Source of the DNA: Marinospirillum celere
GTDB lineage: Bacteria; Pseudomonadota; Gammaproteobacteria; Pseudomonadales; Halomonadaceae
Reading direction: 5' to 3'
DNA length: 64,000 nt
NCBI RefSeq assembly: GCF_900112235.1
Contig: NZ_FOLH01000005.1
Location: 124,001 to 188,000 of the forward strand
The notes below the pieces were generated by a model. The model saw only the letters and a list, made by a program, of their open reading frames with translations. It did no database searches and had not been told where the DNA came from. Numbering within the stretch: position 1 is the first letter of the stretch; each line of letters begins with the position of its first letter. The translations under genes were made by a program, and so were the position numbers. Below, one piece after another: positions 55,601 to 64,000 of the stretch.

Positions 55601-56534
55601 GTCCGAGACCAGCTTCCGTATTCAGGCACTGCGCGATAATGCCGATTGTGCCCAGGAAGAATTTGATGGCCTCTTGGATGCTGAAGACCCAGGTATCAAC
55701 CCCAAGCTGACTTTTGATCTTAATGAAGATCCTGCTGCCCCTTATCTGCATCTGAATACACGTCCGCAAGTGGCTATTCTGCGTGAGCAGGGGGTTAACA
55801 GCCACCTGGAAATGGCTGCTGGCTTCTATCGTGCAGGCTTTGATCCAGTAGATGTGCATATGAGTGATCTGCTGGAAGGTCGTATCAGTCTGGAAAGCTT
55901 CAAGGGCCTGGCGGCCTGCGGTGGCTTCTCCTATGGCGATGTTTTGGGTGCCGGCGGTGGCTGGGCCAAATCCGTACTCTTCCACCCTCAGGTCAGGGAT
56001 ACCTTTGCCGCCTTCTTTGAGCGGGAAGACAGCTTTTCATTGGGGATTTGTAATGGCTGCCAGATGCTGTCGCAGTTGAAGTCACTGATTCCCGGCGCTG
56101 ATCACTGGCCGCGTTTTGTCCGCAACCTGTCTGAGCAGTTTGAAGCCAGGGTGGCAAGCGTTGAGGTCCAAAAATCGGCATCCATTCTGTTGCAGGGCAT
56201 GGAAGGCTCACGCCTGCCGATTGCTGTTTCTCATGGTGAAGGACGCGCTGAGTTTGCCGATGCCACTCAGCTTCAGGCAACCGAAGCCAGTGGTAGTATT
56301 GCCCTGCGTTTTGTTGATAACCGCGGCCAGGTCACTCAACGCTATCCGCTGAACCCCAATGGATCACCTGCGGGTATTACCGGCCTGACCAGTGCGGATG
56401 GGCGTGCTACCATTATGATGCCTCACCCTGAACGGGTTGCTCGTACAGTGACTAACTCCTGGCACCCGGATGAATGGGGCGAACAGGGACCTTGGCAACG
56501 GATTTTTGCCAATGCACGTAAGTGGGTGGATTAA
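52623..56534 (+). CDS. purL: Phosphoribosylformylglycinamidine synthase
   Basis: Large single-chain enzyme (1303 residues) of purine synthesis, using glutamine to convert FGAR to FGAM. The N-terminal domain leads to the ATP-binding repeats with [19 protein letters not shown] (about residues 205-223), [20 protein letters not shown] (about 297-316), [19 protein letters not shown] and PVGKDSMSM. The C-terminal glutaminase domain has the catalytic Cys in [13 protein letters not shown] (about residue 1140) and the His/Glu pair in [10 protein letters not shown] near the end. Start after AAGAGG. purC is also in the window. Confidence 0.98.
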   Translation: MLELRGAPALSAFRSTKLLIQLQAISSKVTGVYAEYLHLVDTAEKLSDGELQTLKALLEYGPSEARQKDPQGEYFLVVPRMGTQSPWSSKATDIAHNCGLTSIRRLERGVVYILEPNEPLSSDEQLLLGKQLYDRMTETLLRDPLTAQQLFSQEQPRSLASVDILNGGQAALVQANQQLGLALAEDEIDYLVKSFTDLGRNPNDVELMMFAQANSEHCRHKIFNADWVIDGQAAEHSLFGMIRNTHKASPEGVLSAYKDNAAVIAGFEAPRFFPEPQSKSWQPVTEPTHILMKVETHNHPTAIAPHPGAATGAGGEIRDEGATGVGSKPKAGLTAFSVSNLRIPDFIQPWESQDYGKPNRIVSALDIMIDGPLGGAAFNNEFGRPNLNGYFRTFEENAEGVNGRERRGYHKPIMLAGGFGNIRPDHVEKGEIPVGAKLIVLGGPAMNIGLGGGAASSMATGASREDLDFASVQRDNPEIERRAQEVIDRCWELGDQNPICFIHDVGAGGLSNALPELVKDGERGGLFDLRAVPNAEPGMSPLEIWCNEAQERYVLAVAQENLDAFDALCQRERAPYSVVGEALADHHLTVTDGHFNTQPVDLPMSVLFGKPPKMTREFQRQQVQLPELDFSDINLKDAAERILRLPTVASKQFLITIGDRSVTGMVARDQMVGPWQVPVADCAVTTTTPFTETGEAMAMGERTPLALINPAASGRMAVAESITNIAAASIHKLGDIKLSANWMSAANHPGENQALYDTVKAVGMELCPQLGIAIPVGKDSMSMRTVWQDEQGEEKAVTAPLSLVVTAFAPVTDARHTLTPQIRKDLGASDLLLVDLGLGQNRLGGSALAQVYNQVGCEAPDLDDPEDLKAFFAVIQGLASEGKLLAYHDRSDGGLFATLTEMAFAGHSGLDIKLDLLATNKEEALAALFAEELGAVLQIRQEDTEYVLMQLAAAGLGEHTQVIGQPSDDDQINFSLEGDNLLQSSRVHFQRTWSETSFRIQALRDNADCAQEEFDGLLDAEDPGINPKLTFDLNEDPAAPYLHLNTRPQVAILREQGVNSHLEMAAGFYRAGFDPVDVHMSDLLEGRISLESFKGLAACGGFSYGDVLGAGGGWAKSVLFHPQVRDTFAAFFEREDSFSLGICNGCQMLSQLKSLIPGADHWPRFVRNLSEQFEARVASVEVQKSASILLQGMEGSRLPIAVSHGEGRAEFADATQLQATEASGSIALRFVDNRGQVTQRYPLNPNGSPAGITGLTSADGRATIMMPHPERVARTVTNSWHPDEWGEQGPWQRIFANARKWVD

Positions 56535-56609
56535 GGTATCGCTTTCGGAGAAAGCTCCCACAGCAAGCTTTAACAATGGACTCTCATCCTTGAATGGCAG
56601 GAGAAACCA

Positions 56610-56843
56610 ATGCCAATTAAACGTTTTATCGCCGGCGCCGTCTGCCCTAAGTGTGCAGCTATGGATCGGTTAAAGGCCTGGCAGGAAGATGGGATGCAGC
56701 ATCGGGAGTGTGTGGCTTGTGGTTTTACCGACTCTATGTCTTTAGAGGCACCGGAGGAGTTGCCCACACGCGTGAATCAAACCCAGCCGGATCCCAAGGA
56801 TGAGATTCAGGTAGTGAAGATTTTTGACACCAAGACGCACTGA
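56610..56843 (+). CDS. YheV-family zinc-ribbon protein (DUF2387)
   Basis: Small protein of 77 residues. VCPKCAAMDRLKAWQEDG and ECVACGFTDS supply two CxxC pairs (about residues 12-15 and 36-39) of a zinc ribbon; the start PIKRFIAGAVCPKC is the YheV signature. Function unknown. GGAG precedes the ATG by about 7 nt. It is 75 bp after purL and shares its terminator, so it may be cotranscribed. Confidence 0.88.
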   Translation: MPIKRFIAGAVCPKCAAMDRLKAWQEDGMQHRECVACGFTDSMSLEAPEELPTRVNQTQPDPKDEIQVVKIFDTKTH

Positions 56844-56856
56844 ATTAAAAACCGAA

Positions 56857-56888
56857 CTAAAAAAGGGTGCCTAGGCACCCTTTTTTAG
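56857..56888. terminator. Bidirectional terminator between yheV and the ferredoxin gene
   Basis: AAAAAAGGGTGCC and GGCACCCTTTTTT form a perfect stem with A and T runs on either side, so it can end transcripts from purL-yheV (plus) and from the ferredoxin gene (minus). Confidence 0.93.
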
Positions 56889-56903
56889 TGGTTGCTTGCT
56901 GGT

Positions 56904-57200
<297 letters not shown>

Positions 57201-57216
57201 TTATAGATTCTATTTG

Positions 57217-57702
57217 TTAAGAAGGGTTCAGGTTAAATTTTTTCTGCAGGGCCTCAGCGATCTGGGGATGCACCAGATGCTCTATGGGGCCTCCCAAACT
57301 GGCCACTTCACGCACCAGGGAAGAGGCAATAAAGGAGAGCTCAGGTGATGGCGGTAGAAATACACTATCAACACCTGTAAGACTGCGATTCAACTGAGCC
57401 AGAGGCAGTTCATAGTCAAAATCAGCGCCTGACCTCAAGCCTCTGAGCACCACTTGGGCTTGCTGCTGTTGCATAAAATCAACCAGCAGACCATCGAAGC
57501 CTTTCACCTCAACCTGGGGAAGGTCGACCAGCGCCTGCTGTGCCAATTCAATTCTTTCTTGCAAGCTAAACAGGGGCTTCTTCCCAGGACTGGCTGCGAT
57601 AGCCAGGACAACCCGATCAAACATCTGACAGGCACGCTGCAGTATGTCCTGATGGCCAAGGGTTAAAGGATCAAAGGTTCCAGGATAAACAGCCAGTGTC
57701 AT
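57217..57702 (-). CDS. coaD: Phosphopantetheine adenylyltransferase
   Basis: Makes dephospho-CoA from phosphopantetheine and ATP; 161 residues. AVYPGTFDPLTLGHQDIL (with the TxGH motif, about residues 4-21), LRGLRSGADFDYE (about 90-102), and FIASSLVREVASLGG (about 126-140) are diagnostic. GGGAG precedes the ATG. It follows rsmD (57 bp) and precedes the ferredoxin gene, a conserved order. Confidence 0.97.
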   Translation of the reverse strand: MTLAVYPGTFDPLTLGHQDILQRACQMFDRVVLAIAASPGKKPLFSLQERIELAQQALVDLPQVEVKGFDGLLVDFMQQQQAQVVLRGLRSGADFDYELPLAQLNRSLTGVDSVFLPPSPELSFIASSLVREVASLGGPIEHLVHPQIAEALQKKFNLNPS

Positions 57703-57759
57703 GTTTGTCTCCCAGGGAAAAGAGCGAGCATCTTACCCAAAAGCCAGCCAGGGCTCAAA

Positions 57760-58356
57760 TCACTTATCGGCATAACCTTGGTAGAGAGAGAAGCGGACTT
57801 CACCGGCTTCTTTTTGTTTGAGTTGTTGCCAGCCGTTGGGTACTTGCAATGCCGGTGCCTGTTTTTCAATTTCCAAGTAAATTTTTGCCCCTGGCGCCAG
57901 CCAGCCATTTTCTTGAAGTAGCTGACAGGCGGGTTCCAGCAGACCTTGAGTAAAGGGCGGATCAAGAAAAACCAGGTCAAACTGTTCGGAGGCTGGCTGG
58001 TTTAAATAGGCCAGGCTATCGGCATTTAAAACCTCTGCTCTGGATTCAGCTAAAACCATCAAGCTTTCGCGCAAGTGTTTGGCGACACGAGGTTCTTTTT
58101 CTAGCAGCAGCACCCGGGCCGCTCCCCGGCTTAAACTTTCCATTGCCAGAGCACCACTACCTGCAAAAACATCCAGGCAACGACTGGCTGGCAAATCAAA
58201 TTGCAGCCAGTTGAATAGGGTTTCTTTGACCCGGTCAGATGTCGGTCGCAAGCCTTCTGCTTCAGGTACTGGCAGCTTGCGACCGCTCCAGTCTCCCCCG
58301 ATAATTCGCACTTGTCCTTGCAGACCCTGCTTTAAACTTTTCTGACGTTTTGGCAT
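57760..58356 (-). CDS. rsmD: 16S rRNA (guanine(966)-N2)-methyltransferase RsmD
   Basis: Methyltransferase of 198 residues acting on the small ribosomal subunit. VRIIGGDWSGRKLPVP (about 16-31), RPTSDRVKETLFNWL, the SAM site CLDVFAGSGALAMESLSRGA (about 60-79), and the catalytic DPPF in LVFLDPPFTQGLLE are present. The ATG at 58356 has GGAG at 5 nt; a TTG start 18 bp upstream is less likely. Divergent from ftsY with a 91-bp gap, as in most gammaproteobacteria. Confidence 0.95.
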   Translation of the reverse strand: MPKRQKSLKQGLQGQVRIIGGDWSGRKLPVPEAEGLRPTSDRVKETLFNWLQFDLPASRCLDVFAGSGALAMESLSRGAARVLLLEKEPRVAKHLRESLMVLAESRAEVLNADSLAYLNQPASEQFDLVFLDPPFTQGLLEPACQLLQENGWLAPGAKIYLEIEKQAPALQVPNGWQQLKQKEAGEVRFSLYQGYADK

Positions 58357-58447
58357 CTTGTCTCCAGTTGGCAACTTGCCTTCTACCTTCTATTGCGAGC
58401 AGGTGATAGGATAACGTATTCACTTAACGATTAAGATACCAACACCC

Positions 58448-59473
58448 ATGTTAGGACGATTCAAACGCGATAAAAAACAGTCGGATGCGACTGAAAGCCC
58501 GGCAGACACCTCCACTCAGCCCGAAAAAACCGGCTTACTAGCCCGCCTTAAGCAAGGTTTGGCTAAAACACGCAGCGGTTTAACTGAAGGATTGGCGGGG
58601 CTTTTTGGTAGTGATCGCAAACTCGATGATGAACTACTTGAAGAACTGGAAACCCGCTTATTGATGGCGGATGTTGGCATGAAGGCCACTCAGGAAATTA
58701 TTGCTAGCCTGACCGACAAGGTGGATCGTAAGCAATTAAAGGATGCACCGGCTCTGTTCAATGCGCTGAAGGAAGAATTGAAAAGCCTGCTGCTCCCAGT
58801 CTGTAAACCCATGGAAATTCCCACAGACACTCAAAAACCTTTTGTTATTTTAATGGTGGGTGTCAACGGGGTTGGCAAAACCACAACCATTGGCAAGCTC
58901 ACCAAGCGCTATCAAGGCGAGGGCAAAAAAATTCTCTTGGCCGCCGGGGATACCTTTCGTGCTGCCGCAGTAGAACAGCTCAAGGTTTGGGGTGAACGTA
59001 ATCAAGTTCCAGTGATCGCCCAGCATACCGGTGCCGACAGCGCCAGTGTGGTCTTTGATGCTCTGCAAGCGGCTCAAGCCCGTAATGTGGATATTCTGAT
59101 CGCAGATACAGCCGGGCGCCTACATAATAAAAGCAACCTGATGGATGAGCTGTCCAAGGTTCGCCGCGTTATGCAAAAATTAGATACCGAGGCCCCTCAG
59201 GAAATCCTGTTGGTGCTGGATGCAGCAACCGGTCAAAATGCCGTTGCGCAAGCGCGTGAGTTCAACCAGGCCGTCCCCCTAACCGGCCTCGTACTGACCA
59301 AGCTGGATGGCACCGCCAAGGGCGGGATTGTTTTTGCACTGGCCCGCGAGCTGGGCATCCCCGTACGTTTTATTGGTGTTGGCGAACAGGCTGAAGACCT
59401 GCGTGAGTTTGATGCTGACAGCTTTGTCGAAGCCTTGCTGGATATTCCTCTTGAAGAACAACCGGCGTCCTAA
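58448..59473 (+). CDS. ftsY: Signal recognition particle receptor FtsY
   Basis: GTPase (341 residues) that docks SRP-bound ribosomes at the membrane. A short acidic and basic N-terminal region (shorter than the A domain of E. coli FtsY) is followed by the N domain and the G domain: GVNGVGKTTTIGKL (about residues 138-151), AAGDTFRAAAVEQLK, DTAGRLHNKSNLMDEL, TKLDGTAKGG and RFIGVGEQAEDLREF. First gene of ftsY-ftsE-ftsX-rpoH; ends 24 bp before ftsE. Confidence 0.97.
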   Translation: MLGRFKRDKKQSDATESPADTSTQPEKTGLLARLKQGLAKTRSGLTEGLAGLFGSDRKLDDELLEELETRLLMADVGMKATQEIIASLTDKVDRKQLKDAPALFNALKEELKSLLLPVCKPMEIPTDTQKPFVILMVGVNGVGKTTTIGKLTKRYQGEGKKILLAAGDTFRAAAVEQLKVWGERNQVPVIAQHTGADSASVVFDALQAAQARNVDILIADTAGRLHNKSNLMDELSKVRRVMQKLDTEAPQEILLVLDAATGQNAVAQAREFNQAVPLTGLVLTKLDGTAKGGIVFALARELGIPVRFIGVGEQAEDLREFDADSFVEALLDIPLEEQPAS

Positions 59474-59497
59474 ACCAGCAGGCCACCCGGAGGGCCT

Positions 59498-60166
59498 ATG
59501 ATTCAGTTCACGAACGTTTTTAAACGCTATGAAAATGGCCATGAAGCCCTGCAAAACGTCAATTTCACCCTGCAGGAAGGGGAAATGGCCTTTTTGACCG
59601 GCCATTCAGGGGCAGGAAAAAGTACCCTTCTAAAGCTGATCATGCGCATGGAAGTGGCAACCCGTGGACAGGTCATGATTGATGGCCTTCACCTTAGTCA
59701 GTTAGGCAAGCGGCATATTCCTTTTCTGCGCCGTAAAATCGGTGTTGTTTTTCAGGACCACCAGCTGCTTTTTGATCGCAGCGTTTATGACAATGTTGCC
59801 CTACCCCTAATTATTGAAGGCATGGATCCCAAGGATATCGCTAAAAGAGTTCGTGCAGCTCTGGATAAGGTTGGCCTGCTTTCCAAAGAGCAGTTCACAC
59901 CCATCATGCTTTCTGGTGGTGAGCAGCAACGTGTCGGGATTGCGCGCGCGGTGGTTAACAAGCCCCCCATTTTGTTGGCCGATGAGCCGACCGGTAACCT
60001 TGATCCCAAGCTTTCTGCAGAAATCATGCAGCTTTTCCGCCAATTCAATGCTGTGGGTGTCACCGTGCTGATTGCCTCTCACGATCTAAACCTGATTGGC
60101 CGCATGGGGCAACGCATGCTCGCACTAACTGAAGGCAGCATTACTCACGATGGAGCGCCAAGATGA
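59498..60166 (+). CDS. ftsE: Cell division ATP-binding protein FtsE
   Basis: ABC-type ATPase (222 residues) that with FtsX activates peptidoglycan amidases at the septum. Walker A is [13 protein letters not shown] (about residues 36-48), the Q loop is [10 protein letters not shown], the signature [15 protein letters not shown] (about 136-150) and Walker [19 protein letters not shown] precedes the ATG. It overlaps ftsX by 4 bp. Confidence 0.97.
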   Translation: MIQFTNVFKRYENGHEALQNVNFTLQEGEMAFLTGHSGAGKSTLLKLIMRMEVATRGQVMIDGLHLSQLGKRHIPFLRRKIGVVFQDHQLLFDRSVYDNVALPLIIEGMDPKDIAKRVRAALDKVGLLSKEQFTPIMLSGGEQQRVGIARAVVNKPPILLADEPTGNLDPKLSAEIMQLFRQFNAVGVTVLIASHDLNLIGRMGQRMLALTEGSITHDGAPR

Positions 60167-61263
60167 TCGGTAAACGTCCAGGCAGCCCCTCCAAACCCAG
60201 TGGAGCCACCTTTCAGGACTCCCGGCGCACCAGTTCAAAAAAACCAGCACCTCCGGTTAAGCGCAAACCACCTCCCAATCGCTTGCGCTCCGAACCCGCA
60301 CCCAGAAAAAGTGCTGCCAGTGCAGAGATCAGCCGGGTAAAAGCCAGTACCCGCTTTCGGGCCTGGCGTCGTCACCATGCTGCTATGGCAGCTGACAGCC
60401 TCCAGCGCTTACTGACAGCCCCTTTTGCCAGCTTGATGACTTGGGCGGTTATTGCCATTGCCCTATCACTGCCCGTTGCCCTTTATATCTTCCTGAATAA
60501 TGCTCAGTTAGTATCCAGCAACTGGGATGGCAGTGCTCAGATTTCACTCTATCTGGAAGCTCAGGTTGATGACCAAGGCGGTCGGGATTTAATGCAGGAA
60601 CTGCAGCTGCGTGATGATATTGCTGAAACCCGTTACCTGTCCAAAGAACAAACCCTGGCAGAATTCAAAGAGTTTTCAGGTTTTGGCGAGGCTCTCAACT
60701 ATCTGGATGATAACCCCTTACCTGCAGTAATTATTGTCAGACCCAGTATTTCCGGTATTGAAGCCCAACAGGCGCTGGTTGATCAGCTCGATCGCCTCCC
60801 TCAGGTTGAAGAAGCTCAGTTGGATCTGGCTTGGGTCAAACGACTTTTCCATATTATGGAACTGGGCCAACGCATGATTACCGCTTTGGGCCTTTTGCTG
60901 GGTATCGCTGTACTTTTGGTGGTTGGCAATACGATTCGGCTGGCAATTGAAAACCGTCGCCAGGAAATTGTCGTTATCAAACTCATTGGCGCCACCAACG
61001 CTTTTGTACGCCGGCCTTTCCTCTACACGGGCATCTGGTACGGCCTGGGCGGCGGCATCCTAGCTTGGATACTCATCAATTTATCGCTGTTCTGGCTGGA
61101 TGGTCCTGTACGTTCGCTTGCTAGCGCCTATGCCAGCGATTTCAGCCTTATTGGCCTTAATTTCAGGGATTCCCTTTTGCTCTTATTTTCTGCTACCCTT
61201 TTAGGTTGGCTGGGTGCCTGGCTTGCTGTCAGCAGGCATCTTGGAGCCATCGAACCCAGATAA
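60163..61263 (+). CDS. ftsX: Cell division protein FtsX
   Basis: Membrane partner of FtsE (366 residues). A long basic, Pro-rich cytoplasmic region (about residues 1-75, longer than usual) precedes TM1 (about 88-110), the periplasmic domain that recruits the amidase activator (about 115-220, with ETRYLSKEQTLAEFKEF and LPAVIIV), and three more helices, the first including LGLLLGIAVLLVVGNTIRLAIENRR with the VIKLIGAT motif (coupling loop). It follows ftsE with overlap and precedes rpoH by 67 bp. Confidence 0.95.
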   Translation: MIGKRPGSPSKPSGATFQDSRRTSSKKPAPPVKRKPPPNRLRSEPAPRKSAASAEISRVKASTRFRAWRRHHAAMAADSLQRLLTAPFASLMTWAVIAIALSLPVALYIFLNNAQLVSSNWDGSAQISLYLEAQVDDQGGRDLMQELQLRDDIAETRYLSKEQTLAEFKEFSGFGEALNYLDDNPLPAVIIVRPSISGIEAQQALVDQLDRLPQVEEAQLDLAWVKRLFHIMELGQRMITALGLLLGIAVLLVVGNTIRLAIENRRQEIVVIKLIGATNAFVRRPFLYTGIWYGLGGGILAWILINLSLFWLDGPVRSLASAYASDFSLIGLNFRDSLLLLFSATLLGWLGAWLAVSRHLGAIEPR

Positions 61264-61330
61264 GAACTTTTGCACATTTAACAGGTCTTAGGATTCAGAA
61301 TTTTTTGCCTAAGGTTTACGGAGATCCATA

Positions 61331-62200
61331 ATGAGCAAGCAACTTCAGGTTGTTGATCTTTATTCACCAGGCCGTGATTTAAACGCTTACATCCAGACTG
61401 TTAACAGCATTCCTTTGTTAACGGCTGATGAAGAAAAAGACCTGGGATATCGCCTGCAGGAGCAGGGGGATCTAGAGGCCGCACGCCTGCTGGTACTCTC
61501 ACATCTTCGTTTTGTTGTTCACATTGCCAAAAGCTACAGCGGTTACGGTTTGGCACAGGCCGATCTCATTCAGGAAGGTAATGTTGGCCTGATGAAAGCC
61601 GTAAAACGCTTCGACCCAAGCATGGGTGTTCGCCTGGTTTCTTTTGCCGTTCACTGGATCAAAGCCGAGATTCACGAATTTGTTCTGAAGAACTGGCGTA
61701 TCGTTAAGGTGGCAACCACCAAAGCCCAGCGCAAACTCTTTTTCAACCTGCGCGGTGCCAAGAAAAGCTTAACCTGGCTCAATGGCCAGGAGGTTGAAGC
61801 CATAGCTGAAGATCTAAACGTCAAACCAGAAACCGTTCGGGAAATGGAAGGACGCCTTAGCTCCTATGATGCCGCCTTTGACGGTTACATGGATGACGAA
61901 GATGACAATAACAGTGGTTATGCACCTGTTAACTACCTGGAAGACCAGCGCTATAACCCAGCTGCAATGATAGAGGCTGACAACTCCGAAGCCGATGCAA
62001 GCGGTCGGCTTCAGTCAGCACTCAATTCCCTGGATGACAGAAGTAAGGATATTTTGCAGAAGCGTTGGCTGAATGAGAACAAGGCCACTCTACATGAATT
62101 GGCTGATATCTACGGTGTTTCGGCTGAACGTATTCGTCAGCTAGAAAAGAATGCTATGAATAAAGTAAAAGCCGCTATGCAAGGTGAGCTAGTCGCTTAA
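61331..62200 (+). CDS. rpoH: RNA polymerase sigma-32 factor RpoH
   Basis: Heat-shock sigma factor of 289 residues. Region 1.2 [20 protein letters not shown], region 2 [43 protein letters not shown] (about residues 56-98, cited region), the RpoH box QRKLFFNLR (about 130-138) and region 4 with [26 protein letters not shown] are clear. GGAG lies 8 nt before the ATG. It may be controlled at translation by temperature as in E. coli, but I did not trace the thermosensor hairpins. Closes the ftsYEX-rpoH unit. Confidence 0.97.
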   Translation: MSKQLQVVDLYSPGRDLNAYIQTVNSIPLLTADEEKDLGYRLQEQGDLEAARLLVLSHLRFVVHIAKSYSGYGLAQADLIQEGNVGLMKAVKRFDPSMGVRLVSFAVHWIKAEIHEFVLKNWRIVKVATTKAQRKLFFNLRGAKKSLTWLNGQEVEAIAEDLNVKPETVREMEGRLSSYDAAFDGYMDDEDDNNSGYAPVNYLEDQRYNPAAMIEADNSEADASGRLQSALNSLDDRSKDILQKRWLNENKATLHELADIYGVSAERIRQLEKNAMNKVKAAMQGELVA

Positions 62201-62234
62201 ATCCAACTTACTTAATTAAGTCTTACTTAATAAT

Positions 62235-62274
62235 AAAAAACCGGATTGCTTTACAAAGCAATCCGGTTTTTTAT
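62235..62274 (+). terminator. Terminator of rpoH
   Basis: AAAAAACCGGATTGCTT and AAGCAATCCGGTTTTTT form a long perfect stem with flanking A and T runs, about 35 nt after the rpoH stop codon. Confidence 0.95.
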
Positions 62275-62360
62275 TCGCTCAAAATAAGTAACAGGTCACA
62301 AAAATCAAAAAATTTTCAAGACCAGCTTGCAACCTTATCCATTTGGACTAGTATGCAAAG

Positions 62361-62381
62361 ATCAAATTTGATTTGAATCAC
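62361..62381 (+). promoter_or_regulatory. Palindrome with FNR/ANR-like box upstream of the 106-residue gene
   Basis: ATCAAATTTGAT (62361-62372) is a perfect 12-bp palindrome and overlaps TTGAT-TTGA-ATCAC (62368-62381), which matches the FNR consensus TTGAT-N4-ATCAA in nine of ten positions. They lie about 120 bp before the start codon. The remainder of the 62201-62498 gap holds the rpoH terminator and the leader. Confidence 0.45.
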
Positions 62382-62429
62382 AATATTAACTAAAAAATAA
62401 CAAGACTCCTTGGTCAACCTAAGAAACAC

Positions 62430-62498
62430 GAGGGCGCAGGGTTACAACCAGGGAAGAGTAAGCCAACCAGCTGACAACGAAGTCAGGGATAGCCGACA
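62430..62498 (+). ncRNA. Structured leader, c-di-GMP-I (GEMM)-like in part
   Basis: CTGAC-AACGAA-GTCAG (62471-62486) is a stable hairpin whose 3' arm runs into AGGG, the only ribosome-binding site candidate before the ATG at 62499. The 3' half (AAGCC, an ACCAG-stem-CAGG element, then GATAGCCGA) and the 5' segment GCGCAGGG-TTACAACC resemble the GEMM-I riboswitch core, but the usual GAAA-capped hairpin between them is missing. It may be a degenerate riboswitch or only a translation-control hairpin. Confidence 0.3.
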
Positions 62499-62819
62499 AT
62501 GCACAGTAAAAATTTACGCAGCAGTTGTGTAAGTAGTTTAACTTGGCAAGCAGGAAAAATTGAAAAGAACCTGCATAGTCTTTTCAACAAACCCAAGCAA
62601 ACACGCTCGGATGTTGAGGCAACCCTTCTTCAGGCAACGCTCAACAAAGTAAAACGGACCGCCCAACAGGCTGGTCACGAGGACTTAATAGAAGCTGCTT
62701 GCCGTTTTCAAAAACAACTGGATCACAAGCTGGATAGCCAGTTTGACGACTCCGAACCCCTGCACCAAGCCCACAAACAGCTCCAAGAACTGATCAGACG
62801 GCATTCTCGAATCAGCTAA
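62499..62819 (+). CDS. Unrecognised small helical protein
   Basis: Product of 106 residues, basic, mostly helical (DVEATLLQATLNKVKRTAQQAG, QKQLDHKLDSQFDDSEPLHQAHKQLQELIRRH, cited in part), with two N-terminal leucine/serine segments and no membrane helix. A Cys near residue 10 lies within SSCVSSL, but no signal-peptide pattern is convincing. No family is recognised. The likely ribosome-binding site (AGGG, 10 nt upstream) is partly in the leader hairpin. It ends 26 bp before the LuxR-type gene and may be cotranscribed. Confidence 0.6.
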   Translation: MHSKNLRSSCVSSLTWQAGKIEKNLHSLFNKPKQTRSDVEATLLQATLNKVKRTAQQAGHEDLIEAACRFQKQLDHKLDSQFDDSEPLHQAHKQLQELIRRHSRIS

Positions 62820-62845
62820 AGTTAGCTCTTGCCCACAAAGTTCAG

Positions 62846-63979
62846 ATGGGCTATATAGAAGCTATGATCACATCAGCCCAAAACCCTGATCAATTGCTTC
62901 CATTTTTATATGCTGCTCCAGCACATCCGGACGGCTGGTCGCCTTTTTTAATCCGCCTGGCAGAGTTTTTCAACACGGGTACCGCTTGCTTACGCCTTCT
63001 TGATCGCCAAGCAGCTGTTGTTCATCAGTCTTTTTCCTTTGGCTTCAGCCCTGAGGCCACCCGCAATTACCTTGAGAACTTCAGAGACCTGGACCCTTTC
63101 ATAGATACTCTGGAACAGCTTCCAGCAGGCAAGGTTGCTGCCAGCCACTCAGTTATCAGTGATCAGGACTATCTGCGCAGCGAGCACTACAATCAGGTTT
63201 TTCGACTTAATGGCAACTTTTACGCCATGGGTTCCCACGTTGAAAGAAGCCAGACCCGTAGCCTACAAGTTGGCGTTCATCGGCCCAGGTCCCAAGGCCC
63301 CTTTAGTGCACAAGAATGCCGGCTACTGGAATACTTCTCACCCCATCTTCGTGAAGCCGCCAAACTCCTGACCCTGCTGGATGAGTACCGCCAGGCACTC
63401 ACTCGCAGCCGCCTGGCTTTGGATCAATTGCCTTATGGTGTTTGGGAGCTGGATGAGCAGTTACGTTGTGTTTGGATGAATACTGAAGCCGAGCAGGCAC
63501 TAGAAAATCAGGTTTACGGTCTGAAAACCCGAGCTGAAAAACTAACCTTTGCTAAAGATCAGGATGCAGTCAGGCTCAATAAAGCCTACAGAGCGCTGCA
63601 AAATCAGCCCAAGACAAGCACCCTGACCCTCAAGATTGCTCAGGGGCAGGCTGCTCTGGTTTTTGTCACAGTACAGAATAGCTCCCAACAGTTGAGTGCT
63701 GACAGAGGTTGCAGCTATCTTGCCTTTCTCCTGGATAGCCAGCGCCAGCTTCAACTCGACCCCCTTGCTCTGGGCCAGTTTTATCAACTGACCCCAGCAG
63801 AGGTGCGTCTACTCAACCATTTTCTACAGGGCAAGGATTTACATGAAATCAGCAACTGCTTACAGGTCTCTCTCAATACCCTGCGTTCACAGCTTAAATC
63901 CATCCTGCGCAAAACAGAAACAACTCGCCAGGCAGAGCTCATGCGTAAACTCTTGATGAACTGGAGCTGCTTAAAATAG
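62846..63979 (+). CDS. LuxR-type transcriptional regulator (HTH at C-terminus)
   Basis: Regulator of about 377 residues. The N-terminal two thirds are a sensory region with an autoinducer/GAF-like first part (about residues 20-160) and a PAS-like stretch (LDQLPYGVWELDEQLRCVWMN, about 197-217). The C-terminal LuxR-type helix-turn-helix (about 315-370) is QLTPAEVRLLNHFLQGKDLHEISNCLQVSLNTLRSQLKSIL (cited region) followed by RKTETTRQAELMRKLL. ATG at 62846 has no ribosome-binding site; 62864 has AGAAG and is an alternative. Ligand unknown; no luxI-type gene is seen. Confidence 0.85.
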   Translation: MGYIEAMITSAQNPDQLLPFLYAAPAHPDGWSPFLIRLAEFFNTGTACLRLLDRQAAVVHQSFSFGFSPEATRNYLENFRDLDPFIDTLEQLPAGKVAASHSVISDQDYLRSEHYNQVFRLNGNFYAMGSHVERSQTRSLQVGVHRPRSQGPFSAQECRLLEYFSPHLREAAKLLTLLDEYRQALTRSRLALDQLPYGVWELDEQLRCVWMNTEAEQALENQVYGLKTRAEKLTFAKDQDAVRLNKAYRALQNQPKTSTLTLKIAQGQAALVFVTVQNSSQQLSADRGCSYLAFLLDSQRQLQLDPLALGQFYQLTPAEVRLLNHFLQGKDLHEISNCLQVSLNTLRSQLKSILRKTETTRQAELMRKLLMNWSCLK

Positions 63980-63987
63980 GATATAAG

Positions 63988-64000
63988 ATGCCACTTGCCT
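63988..64000 (+). CDS. Possible start of the next gene (cut by window edge)
   Basis: AGGA lies 7 nt before an ATG at 63988 (first codons MPLA), 8 bp after the LuxR-type stop. Only four codons are visible, so the identity cannot be judged. Confidence 0.35.

Overview
The window is a contiguous piece of a gammaproteobacterial chromosome, gene-dense and mostly housekeeping. The gene order points to the Oceanospirillales/Pseudomonadales: rppH-ptsP close to lgt-thyA-folA, dapA-bamC-MBL-purC, mltF facing purL, coaD-rsmD facing ftsYEX-rpoH, and a cox cluster coxB-coxA-ctaG-coxC-DUF2909-surf1-x-ctaA-cyoE of the pseudomonad type. The Na+-pumping oxaloacetate decarboxylase suggests a marine or salt-tolerant habit. 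The genus is not named here; that would need a database search.

Layout. 1-2.4 kb: 5' end of ldhA (truncated by the window edge), queG and dusC (tRNA modification). 2.7-6.2 kb: oadGAB sodium pump operon with a strong terminator. 6.2-6.6 kb: a loose intergenic stretch with a possible 36-residue ORF. 6.6-8.1 kb: CBS-pair protein and a ProQ/FinO-type RNA chaperone. 8.2-13.8 kb (minus strand): kinase-TSUP-lgt-thyA-folA, where the large hybrid sensor kinase lacks its phospho-accepting histidine. 13.9-19.1 kb: NRDE protein and L,D-transpeptidase on plus, ptsP and rppH on minus. 19.2-20.6 kb: HAD phosphatase and trmO. 20.6-22.8 kb: the one clearly accessory segment, all on minus, with a lipoprotein, a possible 33-residue coupled ORF, a RelBE-type toxin-antitoxin pair and two unrecognised small membrane proteins. 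23.0-26.5 kb: dapA-bamC-MBL-purC. 26.6-31.7 kb: bcp, bepA, tusA-like, perM, nadA and a Yip1-family protein. 31.8-39.7 kb: aa3-type cytochrome c oxidase genes with heme A synthesis and assembly factors. 39.8-40.0 kb: two tandem tRNA-Lys(UUU). 40.0-44.0 kb: trpH-yciO-scpA-scpB-rluB. 44.1-49.0 kb: yciI, mnmC, an acidic membrane-anchored protein and typA. 49.1-50.8 kb: glnA with a textbook sigma-54 promoter and three NtrC-like sites. 50.9-56.8 kb: mltF, purL and yheV. 56.9-58.4 kb: yfhL-type ferredoxin, coaD, rsmD. 58.4-62.2 kb: ftsY-ftsE-ftsX-rpoH. 62.2-64 kb: a small unknown protein with a structured leader and a LuxR-type regulator.

The most unusual items are the degenerate hybrid kinase translationally coupled to a TSUP transporter, the chain of overlapping reading frames downstream of the RelBE pair, an attC-like half site in the accessory segment, the Sco-like CxxxC protein in a cox cluster without an adjacent Sco gene, and FNR-like boxes at the cox genes and at the luxR-type unit. 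No CRISPR array, insertion sequence, rRNA or complete prophage was seen. Functions are assigned from recognisable motifs and gene order only; no database search was possible.
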